A stretch of 64,000 nt of DNA from an uncultured Bacteroidales bacterium (GCA_900319405.1 ONOH01000009.1:1-64000), one strand, 5' to 3'. Shown: positions 1 to 9,314, numbered from the stretch's first letter. The notes: generated from the letters alone by a model not told the origin. Made by a program: numbers and translations.

Positions 1-219
1 CTTTACATTGTCGCTGTTGCGGAACTGGCCGATAACGGCATCCGCCTTCCAGCTTACGGCAAAATCCGCCACTTCCCGCATTCGGCCGCTATCTCTCAGA
101 GACAAAGGGACTTTGCAGACGGTCCAGGGTTCGTGCTCGTGCGAATAACGCATAATCCCGCTCAGGAGTTTGTTGGCATAAGACTCCGAAAAGTCGGTCA
201 TCATCAGAACTCTTGCCAT
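1..219 (-). CDS. XylR-like transcriptional regulator, N-terminal part (cut by window edge)
   Basis: The 73 visible codons start at ATG 219 and run off the left edge with no stop. The peptide (MARVLMMTDFSESY..., then GIMRYSHEHEPW and ADAVIGQFRN) matches the start of the LacI-like sugar-sensing domain found in XylR/AraC-type regulators of Bacteroidota; the AraC DNA-binding domain would lie outside the window. It sits downstream of and on the same strand as the susC-susD operon, so it plausibly senses a sugar released by that locus. It has its own promoter-like site at 246-253. Family assignment is from a short fragment, so the sugar cannot be named. Confidence 0.7.
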   Translation of the reverse strand, partial: MARVLMMTDFSESYANKLLSGIMRYSHEHEPWTVCKVPLSLRDSGRMREVADFAVSWKADAVIGQFRNSDNVK

Positions 220-245
220 AGGCTTTGCATCGTGTTCATTCTTTA

Positions 246-253
246 CAAAATTA
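246..253 (-). promoter_or_regulatory. Bacteroidota -7 box for the XylR-like gene
   Basis: The minus strand reads TAATTTTG, an exact TAnnTTTG match, with a TTG 21 nt upstream as a possible -33 element. The start codon at 219 lies 26 nt downstream, giving a short leader. This suggests the regulator is transcribed independently of the sus operon. Confidence 0.55.
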
Positions 254-344
254 AGAAATACACAGCAATTTTGACAAGCCTTTGCGCATAATAAGGCGAA
301 AAAGCGCAAATCACGCAGTATCTTATCAAAAAACAAAGTTCTCG

Positions 345-384
345 CAATAAAAAACAAGGACGGTGCCACCCGGAACCGTCCTTG
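345..384 (-). terminator. Rho-independent terminator of the susC-susD-lipoprotein operon
   Basis: Ten-base perfect stem CAAGGACGGT / ACCGTCCTTG (355-364 and 375-384) with a 10-nt loop. Read on the minus strand the hairpin is followed directly by TTTTTTATTG. It lies about 40 nt past the stop codon of the beta-helix lipoprotein and before the XylR-like gene. Confidence 0.8.
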
Positions 385-402
385 AAGAAGGGATGTCCGC
401 TC

Positions 403-427
403 TGTCTTTCTGAGCGAAGCGAAAAAA
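403..427 (+). repeat. Interspersed TTCTGAGCG-type repeat, diverged copy 1
   Basis: TGTCTTTCTGAGCGAAGCG followed by AA resembles the copies at 25747-25773 (inside metG) and 57149-57174 (minus strand). This copy abuts the 3' end of the lipoprotein gene at 428 and has lost the GAATC end. Confidence 0.55.
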
Positions 428-2167
428 CTACTGGGCCTGGTAGCAGCCGGCGTTGATCTTTCCGTTCGTTACGCGGGGCTTGCCGTCCAGGTCCTTGGTA
501 TAGGCACCGAGAATGCCGCCCACAACGCCGCTGTTCTCACCCGTCGTGAGGGCCTTTCCGGCCGGATGGAAGTCACCGGCGGCAGCATTCACGAAGAGGG
601 TGTTGAACTCGCTGTTGGGAACGAAGGTACAGGCAGCCTGCGCCGCGGCGCGAGCCGCATCGGAACCGGCACGATGGATGAAGTCGTTTGCACTGACTCC
701 GCCCATGACATTGCTCTGGACGATGTAGTCGGCATCGGAACCGCCGATTTCGTTGAAGTCGGCCACGCGAACCTGCATCTCAAGGAGATACTCCGGCTTG
801 ATGGGCATGTCGTAGCGGTCAGGATGCAGATCCGGATTGTCCGCCACACCCGGCAGGAAGTACCAGTTGCCGGCCACGATGTTGTTCACGAACTCGATGT
901 GGGTACCGCCGTTACGGAACATGATGGCACTCCAAGGCGAATCTGTCGCACTGGAACCGTCACGCCAGTTGACATTCTCCACGAAGGTGTTGTTCACCAC
1001 ATAGGCCTTTACGCCGGCCTGGCCGTGAATGGCTCCCGTGTAGCCGTACTGGGCGATGGAGGCGTTGCCGTGGAAGAGGGAGTTCACCACGGTGATGGAG
1101 GTTCCGGCACCGTTGATGGCTACGCCGCCGCCGTGGGCATCGGCCTTGTTGTACTCGATGATACTGTTCGCAAGGATGAGGTTGTCCCCCTTCTGCTCGG
1201 TGCAGAAGATGGCACCGCCCTGGCCGGAGTTGAAGCAGTAAGCGACACGGCACCATTCAACCGTAACCGTACCGCTGACGACCAGACCACCGGTAGAACC
1301 GTTCACCAGTTCGAATCCATTGATCGTGGTGCTGTTTCCGGCACCTACTCTGCCATCCACACAAGTGATCTTGTTGTTGCCGTCGATCACGCTGCGTTTG
1401 GAAAAGTCCTGCTCGTTGAAATCGTTGACCCAGCCGCCGCTCAGGGTGACGTTGGGACGAAGTTTGATGGGAGCGTTGAACTTGGCACCGGCCTCGACAC
1501 GCACTTCGGCAAACTCCTTGGCTCCGTCAATGATGGCCTGGAGGTTCTCTCCGGCCTTCACCGTCACGGGAGGAATGATGCCGGTGGTGTTGGAGCCGTA
1601 GATGACATCGCCTTCGGTAGAGGTCACATAACCCCAAACGAAGTAGTCCTTACCGGTTTCCAGGCCCTCGATGGTGATGAGGTTCCCGGCGGTGGAAGGA
1701 ACTCCGCTGCCGGCAAGTTTGGTACCCTTGTCGCGGTCGTTCTCCTTTCCGTAGATGATTCCCCAGCCGCTGTAGTCATCCTCAAAGCTGGTGGAGAAAT
1801 TCAGACGGATGTCGGCCTCCCCGTTACCGTTTCGGGCAAGGGTGGTCGTGACGGAAGCGTCCAGGCTGTGGGCCTTCTGATTGATGACGGCGACGTCGCT
1901 GCTTCCGGCGATGGAGAATTCGGCCCGGCGGATGAGGCCGGTGGTGTTGCGGCGAAGGGTAAAGCTGCCGCCGCCGTTGGAAGTAATCCAATCATAAGCG
2001 TCTACCGGCACCGGCGTAACCGTTCCCGAAAGACCGGGAATGGAGACGGTCTGAGGCTGGTAGTCCACGATGATTCTGTAGGGTTTCTGCTCGATGTAGC
2101 GATCCACCTTGCCGCAGCCGGCGACAAGAAGGGCGATACCTGCGAGTGCAATCAATATCTTTTTCAT
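428..2167 (-). CDS. Outer-surface lipoprotein with fibronectin-like and parallel beta-helix regions
   Basis: 579 residues starting MKKILIALAG with lipobox LVAGC, lipid Cys18. Residues about 30-195 look like one or two beta-sandwich/Fn3-like domains (ends GLETGKDYFVWGYVTSTEG). From about 200 to the C terminus there are Asn/Gly-rich imperfect repeats (GGAIFC, NNTFVEN, NNIVAGNW) typical of right-handed parallel beta-helix pectate-lyase-like folds. It is the third gene after susC and susD, with a short gap, and a terminator follows. Position suggests a surface glycan-binding protein or polysaccharide lyase of the same locus. No catalytic residues can be assigned, so enzymatic activity is unproven. 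Confidence 0.75.
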   Translation of the reverse strand: MKKILIALAGIALLVAGCGKVDRYIEQKPYRIIVDYQPQTVSIPGLSGTVTPVPVDAYDWITSNGGGSFTLRRNTTGLIRRAEFSIAGSSDVAVINQKAHSLDASVTTTLARNGNGEADIRLNFSTSFEDDYSGWGIIYGKENDRDKGTKLAGSGVPSTAGNLITIEGLETGKDYFVWGYVTSTEGDVIYGSNTTGIIPPVTVKAGENLQAIIDGAKEFAEVRVEAGAKFNAPIKLRPNVTLSGGWVNDFNEQDFSKRSVIDGNNKITCVDGRVGAGNSTTINGFELVNGSTGGLVVSGTVTVEWCRVAYCFNSGQGGAIFCTEQKGDNLILANSIIEYNKADAHGGGVAINGAGTSITVVNSLFHGNASIAQYGYTGAIHGQAGVKAYVVNNTFVENVNWRDGSSATDSPWSAIMFRNGGTHIEFVNNIVAGNWYFLPGVADNPDLHPDRYDMPIKPEYLLEMQVRVADFNEIGGSDADYIVQSNVMGGVSANDFIHRAGSDAARAAAQAACTFVPNSEFNTLFVNAAAGDFHPAGKALTTGENSGVVGGILGAYTKDLDGKPRVTNGKINAGCYQAQ

Positions 2168-2187
2168 ATCGAACTTCGTTTTAAGGT

Positions 2188-3846
2188 TTACTGCCAGGAC
2201 GGAGGATTCTGAAGCTTGCCGGCACTCTTGTTGATCTGCTCGGAAGGATACGGGAAGGTCATGTACTTGGTGCTCCAGGGCAGCTTGTTCACATAATCCT
2301 CATAGAGGGCTTCAGTCCATGGAGAGTTGGGATCCATCCGGTCGTCATACTTGCGGACGCGGGGGCGGCTGTTCAGCTCCTTCTCGGCCAGGGCCTTGAT
2401 TTCGGCGGCACCGGAATAGGCCCAGCGCTTGCAGTCGTAGGCGTGGTCGTTGGCCATTTCAAAAGCCAGCTCGCAGCGACGCTCGTGATAGAGGTCGGTC
2501 CAGGTGGCGTTGCCCGAGAGCAGCTGCAGGTGGGAGCGTGCGCGAATCTTGTTGATGTCCTGCGCGGCGGCGGAGGCGTTTCCGGCTACCAGGTTGGCCT
2601 CGGCACGGAGGAGGAGGCAGTCGGCAAAACGGATGATGGGCCAGTTGATGAGGGTGCAGGGCCAGTCGGGATTGTTCAGGACCCAGCCTCTTTCCTGGCA
2701 ATCGGCCGGGGCGAAGGGCTGCATGAACTTGTAGATCTGGAAACCGGATTCCACATTCACGGCCGACCAGAACTTGCGGGTCTCGCCGAAGAATTCGAAC
2801 TCGTCTCCGTATTCCAGGATGGTGGCAGCCAGACGCTCGTTCTTCACGCCGCCGACATTGTCCTTGGCCATTTCCTCATAGATGTCCAGGGTGGGCTTGA
2901 ACTGACCCCAGCCATTGTACTTGCCCCAGCCCTTGTCTTCCAGGGAGATACCGGGGAACTCGATGGAACCGCCGCGGGAAAGACCGCCGCGGGAAGGATA
3001 ACCCCAGCAATACTCCTTGGTGAAGAACTTGGAAACGTCGGGAGCGAAGAGGTCGGTGAACACCGGGTGCAGGGCACGGCCGTAGCTGCTTTCCAGACGG
3101 TTCACGCAAGTGATGACGTTGGGCCACTGGCTCTTGTCCCAGGTGGCCCAGTAGGCATAGACCTTGGCCATCAGGGCGGCGGCGCTTTCCTTGCAGGCGC
3201 GGCCCTTGTCGTCGACAGAGTACTCATCCACGCGGGAGAGGAGTTCCTCGGCTTTCGTGAGGTCGGAAACAATGTACTTGTAGTTGTCCATCACGGTGGG
3301 CAACTGCTCGGGAATCTCATTGTTGTAGCCGCCTTCCACGTCTTCGTATGCCACAAAGGGAACACCCAATTTGTCAGTTCCGTAACGGTAGGCGATGACA
3401 AAATGGTACTGGGCGCGCATAAAATAAGCCTCACCCAGGCTGCGGGATTCAACAGGCGTGAGGGCGGTATTTTCCCGCTTTCTCAGAAGGCTGTTGATAA
3501 TCCAGTTGCAACGGTTTATACCTTCACCGTAACTGCCCTTGAAAACACCGGTTACAGGACCCTCGTCACCGGTATATTCGAAGGTAGCCAGGGTATTGAA
3601 GGAACGGGTCTTGCCCCAGACGATGTCGCTGGCGACGGCCTGTTCCCAATAGAGCTCACGGCCCATATAGCTTTCCTGCGGCAGGCGGGCATAGATGCTC
3701 TTGACGGCATCGATGGCCTGCTGGTCGTTCTCGAAGTAGGTATCCTCGGTATAGAAACCCTTGGAGGTGTAATCCAGGAATTTGCTGCAGGAAGTAAAGC
3801 TGAGCGCGCAAAGGGCTGCAATAGCGATAGCGATATACTTTTTCAT
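2188..3846 (-). CDS. SusD/RagB-family nutrient-binding lipoprotein
   Basis: 552 residues from ATG 3846, chosen over an upstream in-frame ATG two codons earlier because MKKYIAIAIAALCALSFTSC is a complete lipoprotein signal with Cys20. The family hallmarks are present: N-terminal FLDYTSKGFYTEDTYF, helical TPR-like pairs with YFMRAQYHF, and the C-terminal RRCELAFEMANDHAYDCKRW and PYPSEQINKS. SusD proteins sit on the cell surface and hold oligosaccharides over the SusC channel. It lies 13 nt downstream of susC and is surely co-transcribed. The glycan cannot be deduced. Confidence 0.93.
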   Translation of the reverse strand: MKKYIAIAIAALCALSFTSCSKFLDYTSKGFYTEDTYFENDQQAIDAVKSIYARLPQESYMGRELYWEQAVASDIVWGKTRSFNTLATFEYTGDEGPVTGVFKGSYGEGINRCNWIINSLLRKRENTALTPVESRSLGEAYFMRAQYHFVIAYRYGTDKLGVPFVAYEDVEGGYNNEIPEQLPTVMDNYKYIVSDLTKAEELLSRVDEYSVDDKGRACKESAAALMAKVYAYWATWDKSQWPNVITCVNRLESSYGRALHPVFTDLFAPDVSKFFTKEYCWGYPSRGGLSRGGSIEFPGISLEDKGWGKYNGWGQFKPTLDIYEEMAKDNVGGVKNERLAATILEYGDEFEFFGETRKFWSAVNVESGFQIYKFMQPFAPADCQERGWVLNNPDWPCTLINWPIIRFADCLLLRAEANLVAGNASAAAQDINKIRARSHLQLLSGNATWTDLYHERRCELAFEMANDHAYDCKRWAYSGAAEIKALAEKELNSRPRVRKYDDRMDPNSPWTEALYEDYVNKLPWSTKYMTFPYPSEQINKSAGKLQNPPSWQ

Positions 3847-3859
3847 ATGCACAGTCAGA

Positions 3860-6800
3860 TTAGTAGTTAATCTTCACACCAAGGGTGAAAATGCGGGAAA
3901 CCGGATACTTGATGGTATCGTAGCCGGCCACTTCCGGATCCATGCCGGAGTACCTGGTGAAGGTAAGGAGATTCTCACCGGAGAAGTAAACCCGGCAGGA
4001 GCTGCCGCGTCCGGCGAAATGAGGGATTTTCTGCAGAACCTGGGTGAGGTCGTAGCCGATGGTCAGGTTCTTCAGGCGGAGATAGCTGCCGTCCTCGATA
4101 TAGAAATCGGAAGGCTGGGAATAGTTGCCGTTGGGATCGTTGGTGGACAGGCGCGGGAGATAGGTATGCGGATTCTCGGGGCTCCAGGAATTGAAGATTT
4201 CCTTGGCACGGGAGAAGTTGCCTTCCACGTCGGACAGGATGCGGGACTTACCCACATAGGCAATTTTGCCGCCGGCTACGCCCTGGAACATAATGTCGGC
4301 ATACAGGCCCTTCCAGTTGAATCCGGCGCTGAAAGCGAAGGTCTGCTTGGGCATGGCGGAACCTACATACTGACGGTCGTTGGTGTCAATCTTTCCGTCA
4401 TTGTTGAAGTCCACGAATTTCAGGTCGCCGGGCTGGGCGTTGGGCTGGATGAGCTTGCCGTCCTTCTGGTGGTCCCAGACATCTTCGATGCTCTGGAAGA
4501 TACCGTCGGTCTTGATCACGAAGAAAGAGTTCAACGGCTGGCCAGGTTCGCTCTGGTAGAGCCACGGAACGCCGCCCCAGTCACCGCCGCCGGTCCATTT
4601 GCCGGGGTTGCCTTCTTCATCCAGGGTGCCGGTGGAGAGCACGACATTCTTGTTGTAGGCGAAGTTGCCGCTCACATAGTAATTGAAATCCCTGCCAATC
4701 CTGTCTTTCCAGTTCACCAGGATTTCCACACCGGAGTTGCGGATTTCGCCCTGGTTCACCTTCATGGCGTTGCGGCCGATGGTGACAGGCCAGCCCATCG
4801 TCTGGTCCTGGATGAGGTTGAAGGTGCGCTTGTTGTAGTAGTCGATGCTCATCGAGAGGCGATCCTTGAACAGATCGATATCCAGACCGGCATCCACCTG
4901 CTCGGAGGTTTCCCAGGTGAGCGCGTTGTTGATGGAGTTGGCCGCATACCAGAAGGTGCCGAAGACGATATCCTTGTCGATACCGTAGTTGGGGGCTTCA
5001 TTCCAGTTGGAGCTGCTGAGGGTATTGGACTTGTAGTTCCAACCCACGGAACCCAGATTACCTACGCGGCCCCAGGATGCACGGAGCTTGAGGAGGTTGA
5101 CCACGTCGTTCTTGGGGAAGAACGGTTCGCTGGAAATCTTCCAGGCAGCGGTGACGGCCGGGAAATCTCCGTAATTGTGATCGTTGGGCAGACGGCCGGC
5201 ATAATCGCGGCGCCAGGAAGCGGTGGCGAAATAACGGTCGTCGTAGCTGTAGGAAGCACGGGCCACGAAAGCGATGTTGCGGTCGGGACCGTCGAAATAG
5301 TCGCTGTTGAAGTTGGTGGTTTTCGCGAATTTGAGGAACTGGTAGTTCTCACCTTCATTCTCGAATCCGGAGGCGCTGCCGCCGAAACCCTGCCTCTCCG
5401 CGTGGTCGATGGTGAAGGCAGCCAGGGCACCGATGGTGTGCTTGCCGAAAGTGCGGTCGTAGGTGATGGTGCTTTCACTGCGCCATTTGAACGAGCGGGA
5501 GGCACTCAGGTTGAGGTTGTTGGCGATATCGGGCTTACCTACCTCGCGACGGGCGGGGTTGAAGGACTTGGCGTTGGCATTGTTGATGTTCAACGAGAAG
5601 AGGCTGCTCAGCTTGAGACCCTTGACGGGGGTGATGTGCAGGCCGGTTGTGTTCCAGAAATCCACGTTGTGGCCCCACTGGGTGCTGGCGTAGAGCATAC
5701 GCAGGGGGTTCACCACGTCACCGTGGATATCGGCAAAGTTGGAGCCGTACTGGGCGATGTAGGCGGGATCTTCCGTGGTGGTACCGCCGTAGGAGCCGGC
5801 GTAAGGACCTGCAGAAGCATAGGCTTCGGCGGACGGCGGCATCCAGAGGGCGGACAACAGGACGCCCGTGTGGGCGGAGGAGTCATCCACGCTGCGGCCG
5901 TAACCGTCGTCATAGGACATGATCTCGGTGATCTTGACCCACTGGTTCATCTGGTATTCCCCGTTGAAGCGGACGGCCAGGTTCTTCTTGTACGTGTTTT
6001 TCAGAACACCCTGGTTGTCCTGATAGGAGAAGGTCAGACGGCTCTTGAACACATCGGTACCGTAATTGAGCGTTACAGAGTGGCGCTGATAAGGGGCCGT
6101 GCGGAACACTTCGTCCATCCAGTTGGTACGCTGTACGCCCACCCAGGGGTTGACGGAAGTATCCCAACCCGTAGGAAGGGAAAGGCCGGCATTCTGGTGG
6201 GAGATGGTCTTCATCTGAATCTCTTCCTGTGCCGTCAGGGGCTGGGGAAGGTTGGAAGCGGCGCGGAAACCGGCCACCAGGTCATACTCGACGTGGATGC
6301 CCTTGTTGGCCTTCTTGGTGGTCACGAGGACGACACCGCCGGCACCGGAAGTGGCACCGTAGATAGCGGCCGAGGCAGCGTCCTTCAGGACGACGATGCT
6401 TTCGATGTCGTTCATGGAGAAGGAGTTGAGGCCTACGCCGGGAACCCCGTCCACGACCCACAGCACGGAGTCTCCGTTGCGGGAGCCCTGGCCGCGGATG
6501 AGCATGCTGGCACCACTGTTGGGGTTACCGCCGTTGTTGGAAACGACCACACCGGGGATCTGGCCCTGGAGCATCTGGGTGACGGAAGTCACCGGACGCT
6601 CGACAATCTTGTCGGCATTGTTTACGATACCCACCGAGGCGGACAGATCTTTCTTTTTGGTCTGGGCGCCGTAACCCAGGGCTACGGCTTCCTGAAGCAT
6701 TTCGGCATCTTCCGTGAGGATGATGTCGATGTTCGTGCGTCCGTTCACAGGCACCTGCTGGCTGACATAACCCAGGCAGGAAACCTCCAGGACTGCATTG

Positions 6801-6997
6801 GACGGGACGGTGATGGAGTAGGCACCATCAATGTCCGTAACTGCGTTGGCGTTGCCGGACAGCACCACGGCCCCCACGATGGGGCCCACGGAATCCGACA
6901 CCGTTCCACGCACTGTCAAGTTCTGTGCGGAAGCACCGAACGTTGCCGCGAGCATCATCATGCCCGCGAACAATCCGAACAGTTTTTTGGAAATCAT
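3860..6997 (-). CDS. SusC/RagA-family TonB-linked outer membrane transporter
   Basis: 1045 residues with signal peptide cleaved near ASA-Q25. A carboxypeptidase-regulatory-like domain covers about 27-110 (LTVRGTVSDSVGPIVGAVV). The plug at about 118-225 holds SVTQMLQGQIPGVVVSNNGG and the LWVVDGVPG motif. A beta-barrel follows and ends in VSRIFTLGVKINY, an aromatic OMP C terminus. Length is normal for the family and no STN sigma-signalling domain is present. It imports the oligosaccharide bound by the SusD partner, powered by TonB-ExbBD. First gene of a minus-strand operon with susD and the beta-helix lipoprotein; no glycoside hydrolase is visible before the window edge. Confidence 0.95.
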   Translation of the reverse strand: MISKKLFGLFAGMMMLAATFGASAQNLTVRGTVSDSVGPIVGAVVLSGNANAVTDIDGAYSITVPSNAVLEVSCLGYVSQQVPVNGRTNIDIILTEDAEMLQEAVALGYGAQTKKKDLSASVGIVNNADKIVERPVTSVTQMLQGQIPGVVVSNNGGNPNSGASMLIRGQGSRNGDSVLWVVDGVPGVGLNSFSMNDIESIVVLKDAASAAIYGATSGAGGVVLVTTKKANKGIHVEYDLVAGFRAASNLPQPLTAQEEIQMKTISHQNAGLSLPTGWDTSVNPWVGVQRTNWMDEVFRTAPYQRHSVTLNYGTDVFKSRLTFSYQDNQGVLKNTYKKNLAVRFNGEYQMNQWVKITEIMSYDDGYGRSVDDSSAHTGVLLSALWMPPSAEAYASAGPYAGSYGGTTTEDPAYIAQYGSNFADIHGDVVNPLRMLYASTQWGHNVDFWNTTGLHITPVKGLKLSSLFSLNINNANAKSFNPARREVGKPDIANNLNLSASRSFKWRSESTITYDRTFGKHTIGALAAFTIDHAERQGFGGSASGFENEGENYQFLKFAKTTNFNSDYFDGPDRNIAFVARASYSYDDRYFATASWRRDYAGRLPNDHNYGDFPAVTAAWKISSEPFFPKNDVVNLLKLRASWGRVGNLGSVGWNYKSNTLSSSNWNEAPNYGIDKDIVFGTFWYAANSINNALTWETSEQVDAGLDIDLFKDRLSMSIDYYNKRTFNLIQDQTMGWPVTIGRNAMKVNQGEIRNSGVEILVNWKDRIGRDFNYYVSGNFAYNKNVVLSTGTLDEEGNPGKWTGGGDWGGVPWLYQSEPGQPLNSFFVIKTDGIFQSIEDVWDHQKDGKLIQPNAQPGDLKFVDFNNDGKIDTNDRQYVGSAMPKQTFAFSAGFNWKGLYADIMFQGVAGGKIAYVGKSRILSDVEGNFSRAKEIFNSWSPENPHTYLPRLSTNDPNGNYSQPSDFYIEDGSYLRLKNLTIGYDLTQVLQKIPHFAGRGSSCRVYFSGENLLTFTRYSGMDPEVAGYDTIKYPVSRIFTLGVKINY

Positions 6998-7112
6998 AAT
7001 GAAAAGGTTATTGGATCTGTATTTGGTTTAGTGTAATTTGGCAAATTCGTTATAGGTTCTGCGGAGGAAATTGCTTTTTAAAATTTTTTATTAACAAAAC
7101 ACCCTTTCTTTG

Positions 7113-7120
7113 CAAATTTA
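7113..7120 (-). promoter_or_regulatory. Possible -7 box upstream of susC
   Basis: The minus strand reads TAAATTTG, matching TAnnTTTG. It would give a leader of about 110 nt before susC at 6997. No convincing -33 TTTG is seen, so confidence is moderate. The 299-nt gap between susC and the next gene otherwise shows only AT-rich DNA and a GGAGGGGGG tract near 7138. Confidence 0.4.
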
Positions 7121-7246
7121 AGAATCATTATACTATAGGAGGGGGGTAAAATGCGACTATTGAGGCACAAATTGCGCAAAAACACTTGATTCGGTTTCTG
7201 ATCACACGGAGCCCTCCTTTTTCGCGTTGCCGGCAAGGGCATCTTT

Positions 7247-7275
7247 TTTGAATAAGGAAAAGATTCGTAACTTTG
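7247..7275 (+). promoter_or_regulatory. Promoter of the 7297 secreted-protein gene
   Basis: TTTG at 7247-7250 and TAACTTTG at 7268-7275, spacing 17 nt, a good Bacteroidota -33/-7 pair. The start codon follows 21 nt after the -7 box. Confidence 0.6.
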
Positions 7276-7296
7276 CAGACCTTTAAGAAGACGCCT

Positions 7297-8148
7297 ATGA
7301 AAAAAGTTTTTGCTATTCTCTGTGTCCTTTTTGCCGCCCTTGCGGTCCGGGGCCAGGGAAAGGTAAACACCCGCAAATACATCCTGAACGATTTCAATGA
7401 CAAGGTGACGCAGGTTGTGCTCAGCGGAAACGATGTGATGGACAGCGGCATCCGGCAGGAAGTGGTGAATGTCTGGACCTCTTCCCCCTTCGAGTTCTGC
7501 ACGATGGACCGCTTCGAGGCGCTCAAGACCTCGGACCAGTACTATTTTCTGATTCCGGCCGAAAGCCGCTTCAAGGAGGAGGAAAACCCCGGCATCACCT
7601 TTCTTTCCCTGGTGAAGGGCGGCCCGCAGGCCAAGGACGGCATTGGTGCGATGACGGAAATCGTCTCCCTTCCGCTGATGCCCGCCGCCGGCGGCAACGG
7701 ACGTGAACTGGTGTACCTGGGCGCCATCATCCAGACCATCCAGGCATTTGCCCTGGCGGCGATGGAGTCGGAAAAGGTGGCCTATGGAATGGAGGCGTGG
7801 GTGAACCAGAACTATTCCAAATTCGGCAAGATGAAACAGCTCTACCTGGCGCAGGGGGACATCGCCGAATCCGTCAGCGAAAAGCAGCTGGAGCGCTTCC
7901 TGGACGCGGACATCCACATCGTGGAAGAGGCCGACGCCGACAGGACCTACCTGGAGGGCGGGTTCAACACGCTGGTGGGGTACGTGGTGGCTCCATTTAT
8001 GCCGCAAAACGGTGCCTCCTACTGCTACAAGATGCTTTTTGAGGCCGATAGCCACACCCTCTATTACATCTCCAGACACAGAATCACCGAGAAGAGCGGC
8101 GTCGGCTTCACGGCCGATGACCTCAGACGCCTGGCCAGGAAAAGATGA
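7297..8148 (+). CDS. Conserved exported protein of unknown function
   Basis: 283 residues. ATG 7297 is chosen because it begins a signal peptide (MKKVFAILCVLFAALAVRGQ) just after a good promoter; an upstream TTG in frame overlaps the -7 box. The mature part has no motif I recognise; it contains a Gly/Ala-rich stretch near PLMPAAGGNGRELVYLG and few cysteines. Its TGA overlaps the ATG of the downstream M16 peptidase (ATGA), so the two are translationally coupled and probably work together in the envelope. Function unknown. Confidence 0.75.
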   Translation: MKKVFAILCVLFAALAVRGQGKVNTRKYILNDFNDKVTQVVLSGNDVMDSGIRQEVVNVWTSSPFEFCTMDRFEALKTSDQYYFLIPAESRFKEEENPGITFLSLVKGGPQAKDGIGAMTEIVSLPLMPAAGGNGRELVYLGAIIQTIQAFALAAMESEKVAYGMEAWVNQNYSKFGKMKQLYLAQGDIAESVSEKQLERFLDADIHIVEEADADRTYLEGGFNTLVGYVVAPFMPQNGASYCYKMLFEADSHTLYYISRHRITEKSGVGFTADDLRRLARKR

Positions 8149-8783
8149 GACACGGAACAAGCAGGGAAGGCGTGCGTTATGCGGTCCGGCAGAGCGGCCG
8201 GGCCGTGGCGTATTGCGCGCTCGCGATAGGATGCGGAACGCGGGACGAAGGCGGCTACCCCGCCGGGATCGCCCATTTTGTGGAGCACACCCTGTTCCGG
8301 GGCACCCGCCGCAAGAGTGCCGCCGTCATAAGCGGGTATCTGGACCGCCTGGGCGGGGAACTCAACGCCTATACCACCAAAGAGGAGATTGTCCTCCACG
8401 CCACCGTTCTCAGAGAAGACTGGACCAGGGCCGCCCGCCTGCTTTTTGAACTGGCCACGGAAGCCACCTTCCCGGACAGGGAGGTTGAGACCGAACGCGG
8501 CGTGGTTCTGGACGAAATCATCTCTTACAAAGACAATCCGGCCGAGGATATCTACGACCGCTTCGAGGGCCTGCTTTTCGAGGGCCACCCGCTGGGGTCT
8601 CCCATTCTGGGGACATCGGCCTCGGTCAAAAAAATCACACCCCGGATGCTGCGCAACTTTGTTTCGGAGAAGTTCGTCCCTGAAAAAATGGCTTTCACGG
8701 TAGTGGCCGACGTTGACGAGGCCCGGCTCGAAAAACAGGTTTTGAAAGTGATAGAAAATGTCTTTTCACAAAGTAATCGATAA
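8145..8783 (+). CDS. M16 metallopeptidase, N-terminal catalytic half (split gene)
   Basis: 212 residues with the inverted zinc motif HxxEH at 44-48 (HFVEH) and the downstream glutamate in ETERGVVLDEIISYKDNP. This is the catalytic N domain of insulinase/pitrilysin peptidases. Family members are single chains of roughly 400 residues; here the frame closes after NVFSQSNR and the C-terminal half continues in the +1 frame from 8758. Compared with relatives the linker between halves also seems about 20 residues short. Either a deletion plus frameshift has broken one gene, or the two halves are translated separately. Has no signal peptide. Coupled to the upstream exported protein by an ATGA overlap. 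Confidence 0.8.
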   Translation: MRHGTSREGVRYAVRQSGRAVAYCALAIGCGTRDEGGYPAGIAHFVEHTLFRGTRRKSAAVISGYLDRLGGELNAYTTKEEIVLHATVLREDWTRAARLLFELATEATFPDREVETERGVVLDEIISYKDNPAEDIYDRFEGLLFEGHPLGSPILGTSASVKKITPRMLRNFVSEKFVPEKMAFTVVADVDEARLEKQVLKVIENVFSQSNR

Positions 8784-9312
8784 ACGGCACCACGAGGTGA
8801 ATGCTGTGCTGGGCTGCAAGGCGCCGTCCCTGTACGAGACGCCCCAGAGGCTGGTATGCGCCATGCTGGCCAATATCCTGGGCGGCCCTGCCTCCAACTC
8901 CCTTCTAAACAAGGAACTGAGAGAAAAACGCGGCTGGGTGTACGGGATCGAGTGTTCCTATACCCAATATGCCGACAACGGCATTCTGGCCATCACTTTC
9001 GGCTGTGACAAGCCCAATCTGGACGCCTGCCTGAACGCCATCCGGAAAATCCTGACCCGCCTGCAGGAAGTTCCCTTTACGGACAAGCAGCTGAAGGCTT
9101 TCCGCAAACAGCTGCTGGGCCAACTGGCCATCAGTTCTGAATCCGGCGAGGCCCAGTGCCTCTCTATGGGGAAAAGTCTCCTGGCCTGGGGAGATATCCT
9201 TACCCCGGCGCAAACCCGTGAGCAGATAGAAGCCATCACCCCCGAGGCTCTGCAGGCCATGGCCCGCCGCCTTTTTGCAGAAGACGCCCTCTCCTCCCTG
9301 ATTTATTTGTAA
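8758..9312 (+). CDS. M16 metallopeptidase, C-terminal half (split gene)
   Basis: 184 residues resembling the non-catalytic second domain of M16 peptidases: HHEVNAVLGCKAPSLYE, ANILGGPASNSLLNKELREK, RGWVYGIECSYTQYADNG, and the C-terminal LFAEDALSSLIYL. It overlaps the N-half by 26 nt in the +1 frame and has an ATG at 8758 that could allow separate initiation. The match resumes at FHKVIDKR, exactly where relatives continue after the interdomain linker. Whether the halves assemble into an active peptidase is unknown. Convergent with recQ, whose stop lies 2 nt away. Confidence 0.75.
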   Translation: MSFHKVIDKRHHEVNAVLGCKAPSLYETPQRLVCAMLANILGGPASNSLLNKELREKRGWVYGIECSYTQYADNGILAITFGCDKPNLDACLNAIRKILTRLQEVPFTDKQLKAFRKQLLGQLAISSESGEAQCLSMGKSLLAWGDILTPAQTREQIEAITPEALQAMARRLFAEDALSSLIYL

Positions 9313-9314
9313 GC

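Noticed and set aside
1..219. Considered a hybrid two-component regulator linked to the sus locus
   Set aside because: The N terminus lacks a signal peptide and matches the cytoplasmic sugar-sensor start of XylR-like proteins.
3782..7036. A 1084-codon open frame on the plus strand opposite susC
   Set aside because: It is antisense to a clear SusC gene, has composition typical of a reversed GC-rich coding strand, and shows no domain or signal.
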